Source of the DNA: Paenibacillus terrae
GTDB lineage: Bacteria > Bacillota > Bacilli > Paenibacillales > Paenibacillaceae
Direction: 5' to 3'
Assembly (NCBI RefSeq): GCF_005217525.1
Contig: NZ_PNXQ01000014.1
Location: forward strand, 140,717-204,716
Length of the DNA: 64,000 nt
Shown here: positions 33,874 to 41,242 of the stretch, one piece after another
How positions within the stretch are numbered: the stretch's first letter is position 1
Layout of the letters: each line of letters opens with the position of its first letter
Program-made: the position numbers and the translations under genes
The notes under the pieces: model-generated
What the model saw: the letters and a program-made list of their open reading frames with translations, nothing else
What the model was told of the DNA's origin: nothing
Databases searched by the model: none

Positions 33874-35463
33874 TTGACGACATTTGCAGAATTTAATCTT
33901 GAACCGAAAGTACTTGAGGCGATTACAGAGCTTGGTTTTGAAGAAGCGACGCCGATTCAATCCCAATCCATTCCTCTTGCGCTGCAAGGAAGAGACATGA
34001 TTGGCCAAGCCCAAACAGGTACAGGTAAAACCGCAGCTTTTGGTATTCCATTGATCAGCAAAATCTCTAGAAACGACGACAAAATCAGAGCACTGATTAT
34101 GGCACCTACACGTGAGCTTGCCATTCAGGTAGCTGAAGAAATCGAAAAGCTGTCCCGCTTCAAAGGCCTTCGCACCCTGCCGATCTATGGCGGTCAAGAT
34201 ATCGTGCGCCAGATTCGCGCTTTGAAAAAGAAACCTCAAATTATCATTGGTACACCAGGTCGCTTGCTCGACCATATTAACCGCAAAACCATCAAGCTGG
34301 AAGACGTAAACACCGTTGTTTTGGATGAAGCGGATGAAATGTTGGATATGGGCTTTATGGAAGATATCCAATCCATTCTGAAGCAGGTTCCGGACGAGCG
34401 TCAAACGATGCTTTTCTCGGCTACGATGCCTCCTAATATCAAAAGACTGGCTGAACAATTCCTCAAAAACCCTGAGCATGTTTCAGTTATCCCTAAACAA
34501 GTTAGTGCTCCACTGATTGATCAGGCCTACATTGAAGTTCCTGAACGTCAAAAATTCGAAGCTTTGAGCCGTTTGATCGACATGGAATCTCCAGAACTTG
34601 CTATCGTATTTGGTCGCACCAAGCGTCGGGTAGACGAGCTGGCTGAAGCTCTGCAAAAACGTGGATATTCCGCTGACGGTTTGCATGGTGACTTGTCTCA
34701 GAACCAACGTGATGCTGTAATGCGCAAATTCCGCGATGGAAGCATTGACGTGCTCGTAGCAACTGATGTAGCTGCCCGTGGTTTGGACGTTTCCGGTGTA
34801 TCTCACGTTGTGAATTTTGACCTTCCGCAAGATCCGGAAAGCTATGTTCACCGTATTGGACGTACTGGACGTGCAGGTAAAGAAGGGGAAGCATGGTCTT
34901 TCGTAACGCCTCGTGAAATTGATCATCTGCATTTCATTGAACGCGTAACTCGTCACCGTATTGCGCGTAAGCCGCTTCCAACCTTGGCTGAAGCTTTGGA
35001 AGGCAAACAACGCATCATCGCAGAACGTCTCCTAGAGGCTGTAGAAAGCGGTGAGCTGAACGAATACAAAGGCTTAGCTATTCAAATGCTGGAGCAGTAT
35101 GACTCCGTACAACTTCTCTCCGCAGCTTTGAAGCTTATGACTGGCGAGAAAAGAGAAGCGTCTATTGAACTGACTCCGGAAGATCCAATTCGTGCAAAAC
35201 GTCGTAAACCGGATGTTCGTTCCGGCGGACGCAAGCCGTCTAACTACAGCGGACGCAGTAACGGTGGTTATAACTCCAATCGTACTGGCGGCAGCGGTAG
35301 TGGCAGCAAAGGCGGATATGGTGGCTACAACCGTGGCGGCAAAGAAGGCGGTAGCTACAACCGTGATTCCGCAAGCCGCAATAGCGGAGATCGCAGACCA
35401 CGTCCAAGCAATAGCGGAGAAACTCGTCGTCCTGCAAGACGCGATGATTCCTCTTCTGAATAA
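33874..35463 (+). CDS. cshA: DEAD-box ATP-dependent RNA helicase (CshA-like)
   Basis: This 529-residue helicase has the Q motif (TPIQSQSIP), Walker [24 protein letters not shown] (residues 151-154), SAT, ARGLD and HRIGRTGR, all intact. A C-terminal domain and a Gly/Ser/Arg/Tyr-rich tail (about residues 440-529) follow. CshA enzymes unwind RNA in ribosome assembly and mRNA decay, often with the degradosome, and help growth in the cold. The start is TTG 33874 after GAAGGAG (11 bases). It is monocistronic, with terminator 35481-35511. The Gly-rich tail is longer than in B. subtilis CshA. Confidence 0.95.
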   Translation: MTTFAEFNLEPKVLEAITELGFEEATPIQSQSIPLALQGRDMIGQAQTGTGKTAAFGIPLISKISRNDDKIRALIMAPTRELAIQVAEEIEKLSRFKGLRTLPIYGGQDIVRQIRALKKKPQIIIGTPGRLLDHINRKTIKLEDVNTVVLDEADEMLDMGFMEDIQSILKQVPDERQTMLFSATMPPNIKRLAEQFLKNPEHVSVIPKQVSAPLIDQAYIEVPERQKFEALSRLIDMESPELAIVFGRTKRRVDELAEALQKRGYSADGLHGDLSQNQRDAVMRKFRDGSIDVLVATDVAARGLDVSGVSHVVNFDLPQDPESYVHRIGRTGRAGKEGEAWSFVTPREIDHLHFIERVTRHRIARKPLPTLAEALEGKQRIIAERLLEAVESGELNEYKGLAIQMLEQYDSVQLLSAALKLMTGEKREASIELTPEDPIRAKRRKPDVRSGGRKPSNYSGRSNGGYNSNRTGGSGSGSKGGYGGYNRGGKEGGSYNRDSASRNSGDRRPRPSNSGETRRPARRDDSSSE

Positions 35464-35480
35464 GAATTGAATAACAGGAA

Positions 35481-35511
35481 AGCCGAAGTGAATTCTCGCT
35501 TCGGTTTTTTT
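35481..35511 (+). terminator. Intrinsic terminator of the helicase gene
   Basis: The stem AGCCGAAGTG / CGCTTCGGTT is followed by seven T. Confidence 0.9.
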
Positions 35512-35685
35512 GCTATGAACTCAATGAGTATAAAATTTCTTAGCAATCTGCTTCGATTCCCGAAGTATTGATTTCACTGGCGCATTGGGGATGATATACG
35601 GTATGATATAGTCAACAGCCGGAATTTACAGGCACAGCAACATGAGCCGTGGAACTGCCAAGGCTTGCGGAGGGAGAGGCTAACG

Positions 35686-36453
35686 TTGGAGTTTAAAGGA
35701 GCTATGGGTGGTATTTATCGCCTGACTGAATGGATTACCCGACTGGCGGCTACCAATTTGTTATGGGTGTTATGCTCGTCGCCTTTTATGTTCTGCCTCA
35801 TACTCAAACTACTTGTGATGAATCAGAACTTGGTTAATGAATCTTTACAAATGAATTGGGCGATGGCTTTTTTGGCACCGCTTACTTTATTCCCGGCTAC
35901 ATCGGCCATGTTTAGCGTTGTTCGCAAATGGGTAATGGGCGATACGGATTTAGGTGTGTTTCGTACTTTTTTTAAAGGATACAAGGAAAACTACAAGCAG
36001 AGCCTGATTGGAGGCATCTTTTACACGCTGCTGTTTGTCATTATGTATGTGGATTATACCGTGTATATGACGCAGCTCAGCAATTTGCAAATTGTAGGCA
36101 TTATCATGCTTATTCTCATCATTATTTTGCTCGTATCCATGTTTAACTTTTTCTCGATGGTTGCTCATTATCATATGTCCATCGGACAACTGATCAAAAA
36201 TGCGGTCTTGCTGACGCTCATTCGACCGTTCCGTGTATTTTCTACTATGCTCGGTAGCGCGGTTGTTATCTTTATTGGGGCCAAATACCCTGTGCTGTTT
36301 TTGTTCTTCATTGGTAGTGTGGTGGCCTGGTTCGCATTCTTTAATTTTTATGGAACGTTCCTCAAAATGCAGGATCAGATGGAAAAGATGAAACAGAAAG
36401 ACGAAGAGGAAGCAAGCACGAAAGACAAGAAAAGTGATAACCTCCAAAAATAA
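35686..36453 (+). CDS. YesL/DUF624 family membrane protein
   Basis: This 255-residue protein has about five membrane helices and the DUF624 features: LTEWITRLAATNLLWVLCS, LFPATSAMFSVVRKWVMG, FFKGYKENYKQSLIGG and HYHMSIGQLIKNAVLLTLIR. The C-terminus is highly charged. YesL-type proteins often accompany sugar transport loci, but this one stands alone. The start is TTG 35686, preceded by GGAGGGAGAGG. The frame extends to TTG 35665, inside that ribosome binding site. Function is unknown. Confidence 0.85.
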   Translation: MEFKGAMGGIYRLTEWITRLAATNLLWVLCSSPFMFCLILKLLVMNQNLVNESLQMNWAMAFLAPLTLFPATSAMFSVVRKWVMGDTDLGVFRTFFKGYKENYKQSLIGGIFYTLLFVIMYVDYTVYMTQLSNLQIVGIIMLILIIILLVSMFNFFSMVAHYHMSIGQLIKNAVLLTLIRPFRVFSTMLGSAVVIFIGAKYPVLFLFFIGSVVAWFAFFNFYGTFLKMQDQMEKMKQKDEEEASTKDKKSDNLQK

Positions 36454-36471
36454 AACAGATTTCTCCTGGCA

Positions 36472-36500
36472 TTTACTTTCCAAGTGAGAAGCGCTATAAT
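36472..36500 (+). promoter_or_regulatory. Promoter of the candidate structured RNA
   Basis: TTTACT (36472-36477), 17 bases, then perfect TATAAT (36495-36500). No open reading frame with a ribosome binding site follows before the terminator at 36714. Confidence 0.65.
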
Positions 36501-36506
36501 AAGGTC

Positions 36507-36753
36507 ACATCCTGCGATGCACGTTACGATCATTTGTTGTTTTGAACCAATGACAATGTCTAGGGAGACCAATACGGGTGGACAGCTGAAAAGCCCTGTC
36601 AATTTTGACAAGGGGACTTCAAAAGTTTGTCCTGCGGTCACCCACCTGCTAAAGCAGGTTCAGAAGACGCTATGGTCGGACGGCATCGGCGGGTACTCAA
36701 TGACGTAATCAACACACCCTGATACTGCTCCGTGCAGAAATAGGGTGTTTTTT
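36507..36753 (+). ncRNA. Candidate structured noncoding RNA of about 250 nt, class not recognised
   Basis: This fills most of the 458-base gene-free stretch 36454-36911. It runs from the promoter above to an intrinsic terminator. The ends close on themselves: GTTACG-A-TCATT (36523-36534) pairs with AATGACGTAAT (36699-36709), 11 bp with one bulged A. Inside lie GTCT-AGGG-AGAC (36558-36569), CCCTGTCA / TGACAAGGG (36594-36614) and ACCTGC-TAAA-GCAGGT (36644-36659). A competing helix TGAACC (36543-36548) with GGTTCA (36657-36662) shares bases with the last hairpin. I could not match it to SRP RNA, RNase P, tmRNA or a known riboswitch. A 6S-like RNA is possible. The terminator does not overlap the closing helix, which favours a free RNA over a leader of the DUF1499-like gene. 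Confidence 0.5.
36714..36753 (+). terminator. Intrinsic terminator of the candidate RNA
   Basis: The outer stem ACACCCT / AGGGTGT and an inner CTGC / GCAG stem are followed by TTTTTTG. Confidence 0.85.
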
Positions 36754-36911
36754 GTATGTAACAATGCTAAAATAAGAAATAAGGTACTCAATCGCATACT
36801 GCAGGTATGATCGGGTTCACTTTGTTGTTTTAACGTTTTTATAAAGCGCTTGCAGCAAAGGGGAGTCGGTGTGCTGTGTTCAGCAACGATTATCGTGAAG
36901 GAGGAAATGTC

Positions 36912-37304
36912 TTGTCGTTGAAGAGGACTCTGGTAGGGATTGTGCGCAGCCAAGAAAGTACAAGCGACCGGGTCAAAGACCCCCAAATGAAGACACGCTA
37001 TTATAACTTATCGAGAGACAAGGCTTGGGAAGAGGTATCGTCCGTTTTAAAAAAAATTCCTGGTTACAAGGTGCTGCATGAGGTGCCATCCGTAGGTGAG
37101 ATTACGCTTGAGAAGCGGACGGCATTCGGCAGAACTGTCGACATTACCGTTTCTATACTGTCCGTCTCGCCAGTTCGGAGTGCTGTGGATATTTATTCTG
37201 CATCACGTGGATCGCTGGGGGATCTGGGTGCAAATTATCGCATTATTTTGCAGTTGTTCGCTATGATTGACAAGAAACTGTCCGCTCATAAGGTTGTACA
37301 GTGA
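36912..37304 (+). CDS. DUF1499-like protein
   Basis: This is a 130-residue soluble protein. The segment VDIYSASRGSLGDLGANYRI near the C-terminus resembles the DUF1499 signature (D-x-R-S-x-S-R-x-G-x-x-D-x-G-x-N), and the YYNLSRDKAWEEVSSVLKKI helix fits its N-terminal part. Function is unknown. The start is TTG 36912, seven bases after AAGGAGG. GTG 36876 is less well placed. It is convergent with tpx across a strong bidirectional terminator. It could in principle be controlled by read-through from the structured RNA upstream. Confidence 0.65.
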   Translation: MSLKRTLVGIVRSQESTSDRVKDPQMKTRYYNLSRDKAWEEVSSVLKKIPGYKVLHEVPSVGEITLEKRTAFGRTVDITVSILSVSPVRSAVDIYSASRGSLGDLGANYRIILQLFAMIDKKLSAHKVVQ

Positions 37305-37341
37305 TTGCAGCGTGTGAGCAGCAAAGTGGCAGATAAACGTC

Positions 37342-37378
37342 AAAAAAGCGAGGAAGGCAACCCTTCACTCGCTTTTTT
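37342..37378. terminator. Bidirectional intrinsic terminator
   Basis: The stem AAAAAAGCGAG-GAAGG / CCTTC-CTCGCTTTTTT is flanked by A and T runs on both sides. It lies between convergent genes ending at 37304 (+) and 37415 (-). Confidence 0.92.
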
Positions 37379-37414
37379 AGTATTTGTATCAGTCCTTAAC
37401 GCAAGCAGCGTAAA

Positions 37415-37933
37415 TTAGAGGAGCTTCTTCACTGCTGCAATCGCTTGGTCATAGTCAGGATGCTCGGACATTTCACTCAAGTACTCTACGTAAGCGATTT
37501 TATCGTTTTGATCAATAACGAAAATAGCGCGATGATCCAGATGGAATTCCTTAATGAACACGCCGTAGGCTTCACCAAAGGAATGGTCCTTGTAATCGGA
37601 TAGTGTCAATACACGGTCAATGCCCGCAGCGCCGCACCAACGAGCTTGAGCGAACGGCAGATCGACGCTGACAGTCAGTATCACGACTTGATCCCCAAGA
37701 GAATCCGCTTCTTGATTAAAACGACGGGTTTGTGCGTCACATACGCCTGTATCGAGAGAAGGAACAACGCTGATTAGCTTGACTTTACCTGCAAAGTCTT
37801 GAAGCGTAGTAGCTTCCAGTAGATTTTTTTGCAATTTAAAATCAGGTGCCTGATCACCAACTTTCAGTTCAGGACCCACGAGAGTCAAAGGATTGCCTTT
37901 AAAAGTAGCAACTTCTTTACGTTCTTGTGCCAT
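37415..37933 (-). CDS. tpx: Thiol peroxidase, atypical 2-Cys peroxiredoxin
   Basis: This is a 172-residue cytosolic peroxidase that reduces H2O2 and alkyl hydroperoxides using thioredoxin. The peroxidatic Cys is in [17 protein letters not shown] (about residue 65) and the resolving Cys in ARWCGAAGI (about 99). PDFKLQ and [15 protein letters not shown] are further Tpx signatures. The length is as expected (165-175). ATG 37933 has AAGGAGG eight bases upstream. The minus-strand promoter region contains TATAAT within an imperfect TTATAAT/TTTATAA palindrome (37984-37999). Confidence 0.96.
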   Translation of the reverse strand: MAQERKEVATFKGNPLTLVGPELKVGDQAPDFKLQKNLLEATTLQDFAGKVKLISVVPSLDTGVCDAQTRRFNQEADSLGDQVVILTVSVDLPFAQARWCGAAGIDRVLTLSDYKDHSFGEAYGVFIKEFHLDHRAIFVIDQNDKIAYVEYLSEMSEHPDYDQAIAAVKKLL

Positions 37934-38052
37934 ATGTAATAGCCTCCTTGGTTTTTAGCATTGGTTATCGGTGCTGAAATCTATTATAATCTTTTATAAA
38001 AGACATTGTCCAATTTGAATAAGGTGGAGACACCTATGAAGGAAGGATTACA

Positions 38053-38676
38053 TTGATTTTTTTACGTTATGAGAACTGGAAAAGTTATTTGCGTTTTTAC
38101 CCGGTAACCTGTTTGATTTTATTTATCAATATCGTGATGTTTATTGTGCTGACTGTACATGGTGGATCGGAAAATAGTTTGACACTGATCCGGTATGGAG
38201 CCCTGATCAATGAGGAGCCCTTTACCGACCAGTTATGGCGGTATGTGTCAGCTATGTTTTTACACGCGGGGTTTGATCATCTTTTCTTTAATTCCTTTGC
38301 GATTCTCGTATTTGCTCCGCCGCTGGAACGTCTGCTCGGGTCCTTTCGCTACGTGCTGTTGTACCTCGCTACAGGTATTGTAGGAAACTTACTGTCTATT
38401 GCGCATTACAACATGGTAGCGGAAACCACGGTCTCTGTAGGGGCCTCAGGAGCGATATATGGCATCTACGGTGCATTTTTGTACGTTGCCCTGTTCCAGC
38501 GGACGCTTATGGATGAGGCCTCGCGCAAAACGTTGTACACGCTGCTCGGCTTTGGTATCCTGTTTTCGTTTGCTGTGGCGAACATTAACTGGACCGCCCA
38601 TTTTGGAGGACTGCTCAGCGGGTTTTTCCTGTATGGATTAATGATCAGATTGACTGGCCAACGTAAACGTCACTAA
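38053..38676 (+). CDS. Rhomboid family intramembrane serine protease
   Basis: This 207-residue protein has six membrane helices. The catalytic Ser is in VSVGASGAIYGIYGAF (GASG motif, about residue 138) and the catalytic His in WTAHFGGLLSGFF. The helix-2 region FLHAGFDHLFFNSFAILVFAPPLE holds the conserved H-x-x-x-N oxyanion residues. Rhomboids cut membrane proteins within the bilayer. The substrate is unknown. The start is TTG 38053, preceded by GAAGGAAGG. It is divergent from tpx and is followed by the LysR gene on the same strand after 98 bases. Confidence 0.93.
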   Translation: MIFLRYENWKSYLRFYPVTCLILFINIVMFIVLTVHGGSENSLTLIRYGALINEEPFTDQLWRYVSAMFLHAGFDHLFFNSFAILVFAPPLERLLGSFRYVLLYLATGIVGNLLSIAHYNMVAETTVSVGASGAIYGIYGAFLYVALFQRTLMDEASRKTLYTLLGFGILFSFAVANINWTAHFGGLLSGFFLYGLMIRLTGQRKRH

Positions 38677-38774
38677 AGACAGCTTTACCGTCAGTCAGCA
38701 GAGCGAGAAAGAGGGAGGGGTTCATCTAACCTCTTCTTCCTGATGTTGAAAAATAGATTGGAGCGAATAACGGA

Positions 38775-39704
38775 GTGGAACTACGACAGTTGCAATACTT
38801 CATGAAGGTAGCGCAAAAGGAACATGTCACTCAGGCAGCCGAGGAGATGCATGTGGCGCAATCTGCGGTCAGTCGGCAAATTCATCAGCTTGAAGAGGAG
38901 CTGGGGGTGAACCTTTTTATGCAGAAGGGTCGCAACTTGCAGCTTACACCGGTGGGGCAGTTATTTTGCAAGCGGGTTGAAACGATTATAAAGGATTTGG
39001 AGCGGGCTGTTCTGGAGGTCCATGAGTTTTTAGACCCCGAGGGTGGAGAAATTCGAATAGGCTTCCCGCATAGTTTAGGCATTCATCTTATTCCTACGGT
39101 TGTAGCTGAATTTCGCAAACGGTATCCGAATGTTAAATTCAGATTTAAACAGGGGATGTATCCGAGCCTGATCCGTGATGTGTTAGCGGGTGAGGTGGAT
39201 TTGGCTTTTGTATCCCCTTTTCCAGATCGTCATGATCATGTCGAGGGAGATGTGGTGCTGACTGAGGAACTGTTTGCGGTACTACCTCCTAATCATCCCT
39301 TGGCTTCAGCCGGGCATATCACGCTGGATCAGCTTAAAGGAGAAAAGTTCATTCTGTTCAGAGATGGTTACTCCCTGCGCCCGATTGTCTGGCAGGCTTG
39401 TCTTGAGGCTGGATTTACGCCGGACATCGCTTTTGAAGGTGAGGAGACGGATACGATCCGCGGATTAGTTGCCGCAGGTATGGGGGTCAGCCTTTTACCG
39501 GAGATGGCGCTGTTCCAAACCAATCCTCTCCAACCTGCGAGAGTGTCGATTGTTGATCCCGAAGTGACGCGAACCATTGGCTTAATTCACCGTAGAGATG
39601 ACAAGCTTCCATTGGTTGCCAAATCGTTCCGTACTTTTTTGTTGCAATATTTCGGCCTTCAAGGTAGCAGTACTGTGATGGATGGAAGTGTTAAAGCGGA
39701 CTGA
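38775..39704 (+). CDS. LysR family regulator, GltC-like
   Basis: This 309-residue regulator has an N-terminal HTH (MELRQLQYFMKVAQKEHVTQ, VAQSAVSRQIHQLEEELGV). Its first 110 residues closely resemble B. subtilis GltC, as do effector-domain segments such as RIGFPHSLGIHLIPTVV and GLVAAGMGVSLLPE. GltC activates glutamate synthase genes when 2-oxoglutarate is high. No gltAB genes are present here, so this may be a paralogue with another target. The start is GTG 38775. GGAGCGAATAACGGA is upstream. The gene ends in a strong bidirectional terminator. Confidence 0.88.
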   Translation: MELRQLQYFMKVAQKEHVTQAAEEMHVAQSAVSRQIHQLEEELGVNLFMQKGRNLQLTPVGQLFCKRVETIIKDLERAVLEVHEFLDPEGGEIRIGFPHSLGIHLIPTVVAEFRKRYPNVKFRFKQGMYPSLIRDVLAGEVDLAFVSPFPDRHDHVEGDVVLTEELFAVLPPNHPLASAGHITLDQLKGEKFILFRDGYSLRPIVWQACLEAGFTPDIAFEGEETDTIRGLVAAGMGVSLLPEMALFQTNPLQPARVSIVDPEVTRTIGLIHRRDDKLPLVAKSFRTFLLQYFGLQGSSTVMDGSVKAD

Positions 39705-39737
39705 CGGACAGGCGAGTATAGAGAATTGGATAGAACA

Positions 39738-39787
39738 TAAAAAGGTTGTTCCTCTACCATCATCATGGCGGAGGAACAACCTTTTTT
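39738..39787. terminator. Bidirectional intrinsic terminator
   Basis: A 16 bp perfect stem AAAAGGTTGTTCCTC / GAGGAACAACCTTTT has T or A runs at both ends. It lies between the GltC-like gene (+) and the YugP-like gene (-). Confidence 0.94.
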
Positions 39788-39800
39788 GCTACAAAAGCGA

Positions 39801-40472
39801 TTAGTCACGGCTGTTGAAGATACCGATCAGGCGAATCAGCTCCAGCAAGGAAACGAGAGTGGCGGCCACGTATGTTAATGCAGCGGCATTCAATACTTTA
39901 GCTACACCTCGTTCTTCATCACTGCGGATAAATCCTTCAGACACCATAATTTCACGGGCGCGGTTGGAAGCATTAAATTCGACTGGCAATGTAATTAATT
40001 GAAAAGCGACAGTAGCCGAGAAAAAGATAATGCCCAAGCCGATCAGGTTAGTGTAGCTGAACAGGAACCCGGCAATCAGCAGAAACGGTGCAATACCGGA
40101 TGCGAAGTTGACAATCGGGAAAATCCGGTGACGTAGGGCGAGCATAGGATAATGCTCTTTATGCTGAATCGCATGACCAACCTCGTGACAAGCCACAGCA
40201 ACTGCGGAAATAGATTTTTCATAATATACAGGTTCGGACAAGCGTACTACGCGTTGCATCGGATCATAGTGGTCAGATAACGCACCGGGTACGGGTTCAA
40301 TGGGCACATCATGCAAACCGTTGCGATCCAGCATGTGCCGGGCGGCATCGTAGCCTGTCATGCCGTTTTCATTGGGCACATCAGACCATTTGTTAAAGGT
40401 ACCTTTAACGCGAAATTGCGCCCATAGGGATAAGCCGAACGCAAGAATAATCAATATATACATTCCCATCAT
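39801..40472 (-). CDS. YugP-like zinc metallopeptidase (DUF/peptidase family Zn_peptidase_2)
   Basis: This 223-residue membrane protease-like protein has an N-terminal helix, then a domain with the zinc motif ACHEVGHAIQHKEHYP (HEVGH), and two or three further hydrophobic segments. The C-terminal LPVEFNASNRAREIM carries the third zinc ligand. The layout and length match B. subtilis YugP. The start ATG 40472 is seven bases after GGAGGG. A longer frame from 40487 overlaps it. The role of the family is unclear, and membrane protein quality control is a guess. A MerR gene lies just upstream on the same strand. Confidence 0.88.
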   Translation of the reverse strand: MMGMYILIILAFGLSLWAQFRVKGTFNKWSDVPNENGMTGYDAARHMLDRNGLHDVPIEPVPGALSDHYDPMQRVVRLSEPVYYEKSISAVAVACHEVGHAIQHKEHYPMLALRHRIFPIVNFASGIAPFLLIAGFLFSYTNLIGLGIIFFSATVAFQLITLPVEFNASNRAREIMVSEGFIRSDEERGVAKVLNAAALTYVAATLVSLLELIRLIGIFNSRD

Positions 40473-40514
40473 AAAGCAACCCTCCATTATTATTTCATCA
40501 TACAGCCCGGGAAT

Positions 40515-40946
40515 CTACATCATGGAGCTATGCTCAAGCAAATACTTCAGAGCTTCGATACAAGCGGCGCTTTGTGGTAGTAGACCCGTAAGCAGCTTAC
40601 GCGCTTGAACGGGCTTGAGCTGCCCCAAAAGAGGTTGTAGCTCATTGACTTCCCGCTCCAGGCGCTGCATGTGCATCTCCAGACTTGTCAGCTTGTCGGT
40701 GACGTGCTCTTCACCAGAAACCGAATTCCACTTCATTAAGGTCTGTTTGATTTCCTCAAGGCTATACTTCTCCTGTTTCATTTGGTTAATACGTTCAAGC
40801 CTTTTTAAAGTTTCATCATTGTATAGCCGATAATTTTTCAAAGACCGTTCTTCAGGTGTGATCAAACCAAGCTTCGTATAATAATCAATGGTCCGTTCGC
40901 TGACACCAGCCGTCTTGGCTAGCTCGCCAATTCGGTATAGCTTCAT
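40515..40946 (-). CDS. MerR family transcriptional regulator
   Basis: This 143-residue regulator begins MKLYRIGELAKTAGVSERTI, a MerR winged HTH, followed by LGLITPEERSLKNYRLYNDE and a coiled-coil dimerisation helix (about residues 70-110). The C-terminal 30 residues lack Cys or aromatic clusters for metal or drug binding, so the effector is unknown. The start is placed at ATG 40946 by family pattern. A GTG at 40964 is an alternative with its own GAAGAG. It is 42 bases upstream of the YugP-like gene, so the two are probably cotranscribed and it may regulate that operon. Confidence 0.87.
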   Translation of the reverse strand: MKLYRIGELAKTAGVSERTIDYYTKLGLITPEERSLKNYRLYNDETLKRLERINQMKQEKYSLEEIKQTLMKWNSVSGEEHVTDKLTSLEMHMQRLEREVNELQPLLGQLKPVQARKLLTGLLPQSAACIEALKYLLEHSSMM

Positions 40947-41095
40947 ATCCCCATCTGTCCTCACCTCGCGCTCTTCATTCAGCCTTTCATATTACGCATC
41001 TGCAAACAGAGTGCTTATAAAAATATTTTACATGATTCCCAACCGTACAGTCAAACGTCATGCTTTTTTAAGGGTGAAAAACAAGCTACTTTTAT

Positions 41096-41112
41096 AGTTA
41101 GTAAATATGACA
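41096..41112. promoter_or_regulatory. GlnR/TnrA-like box upstream of the amtB promoter
   Basis: On the minus strand this reads TGTCATATTTACTAACT, which fits the GlnR/TnrA pattern TGTNAN7TNACA at all conserved positions but the last. It is centred about 89 bases before the predicted transcription start of amtB, a plausible activator position. Confidence 0.5.
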
Positions 41113-41156
41113 TAGAAAGTTCGTAATTGATTTTTTTTCAGATAATAAAAAAAATC

Positions 41157-41186
41157 TTGTCAATTTTCATGTATTCTGATTATAAT
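41157..41186 (+). promoter_or_regulatory. amtB promoter
   Basis: TTGTCA (41157-41162), 18 bases, then TATAAT (41181-41186). The predicted start of transcription is about 41193. Confidence 0.7.
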
Positions 41187-41207
41187 GACAATAAGAATTT
41201 CACGAAA

Positions 41208-41224
41208 TGTAAAGAAACTTAACA
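41208..41224. promoter_or_regulatory. GlnR/TnrA-like box downstream of the amtB promoter
   Basis: TGTAAAGAAACTTAACA matches TGTNAN7TNACA at all ten conserved half-site positions. It lies about +15 to +32, where a bound repressor would block transcription, and just before the ribosome binding site. Confidence 0.6.
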
Positions 41225-41242
41225 TTCGAGGGAGTGGGCTTC

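Noticed and set aside
33808..34479. 223-codon open frame antisense to the helicase gene
   Set aside because: It covers conserved helicase motifs on the other strand, and the translation is rich in His, Cys and Phe, typical of a shadow frame.
36555..36590. Guanidine-I (ykkC) or T-box resemblance in the candidate RNA (CTAGGG, GGGTGGAC)
   Set aside because: Only short strings match. The partner motifs (GGTCCGAGAG and the second conserved block, or the T-box sequence with its specifier loop) are missing.
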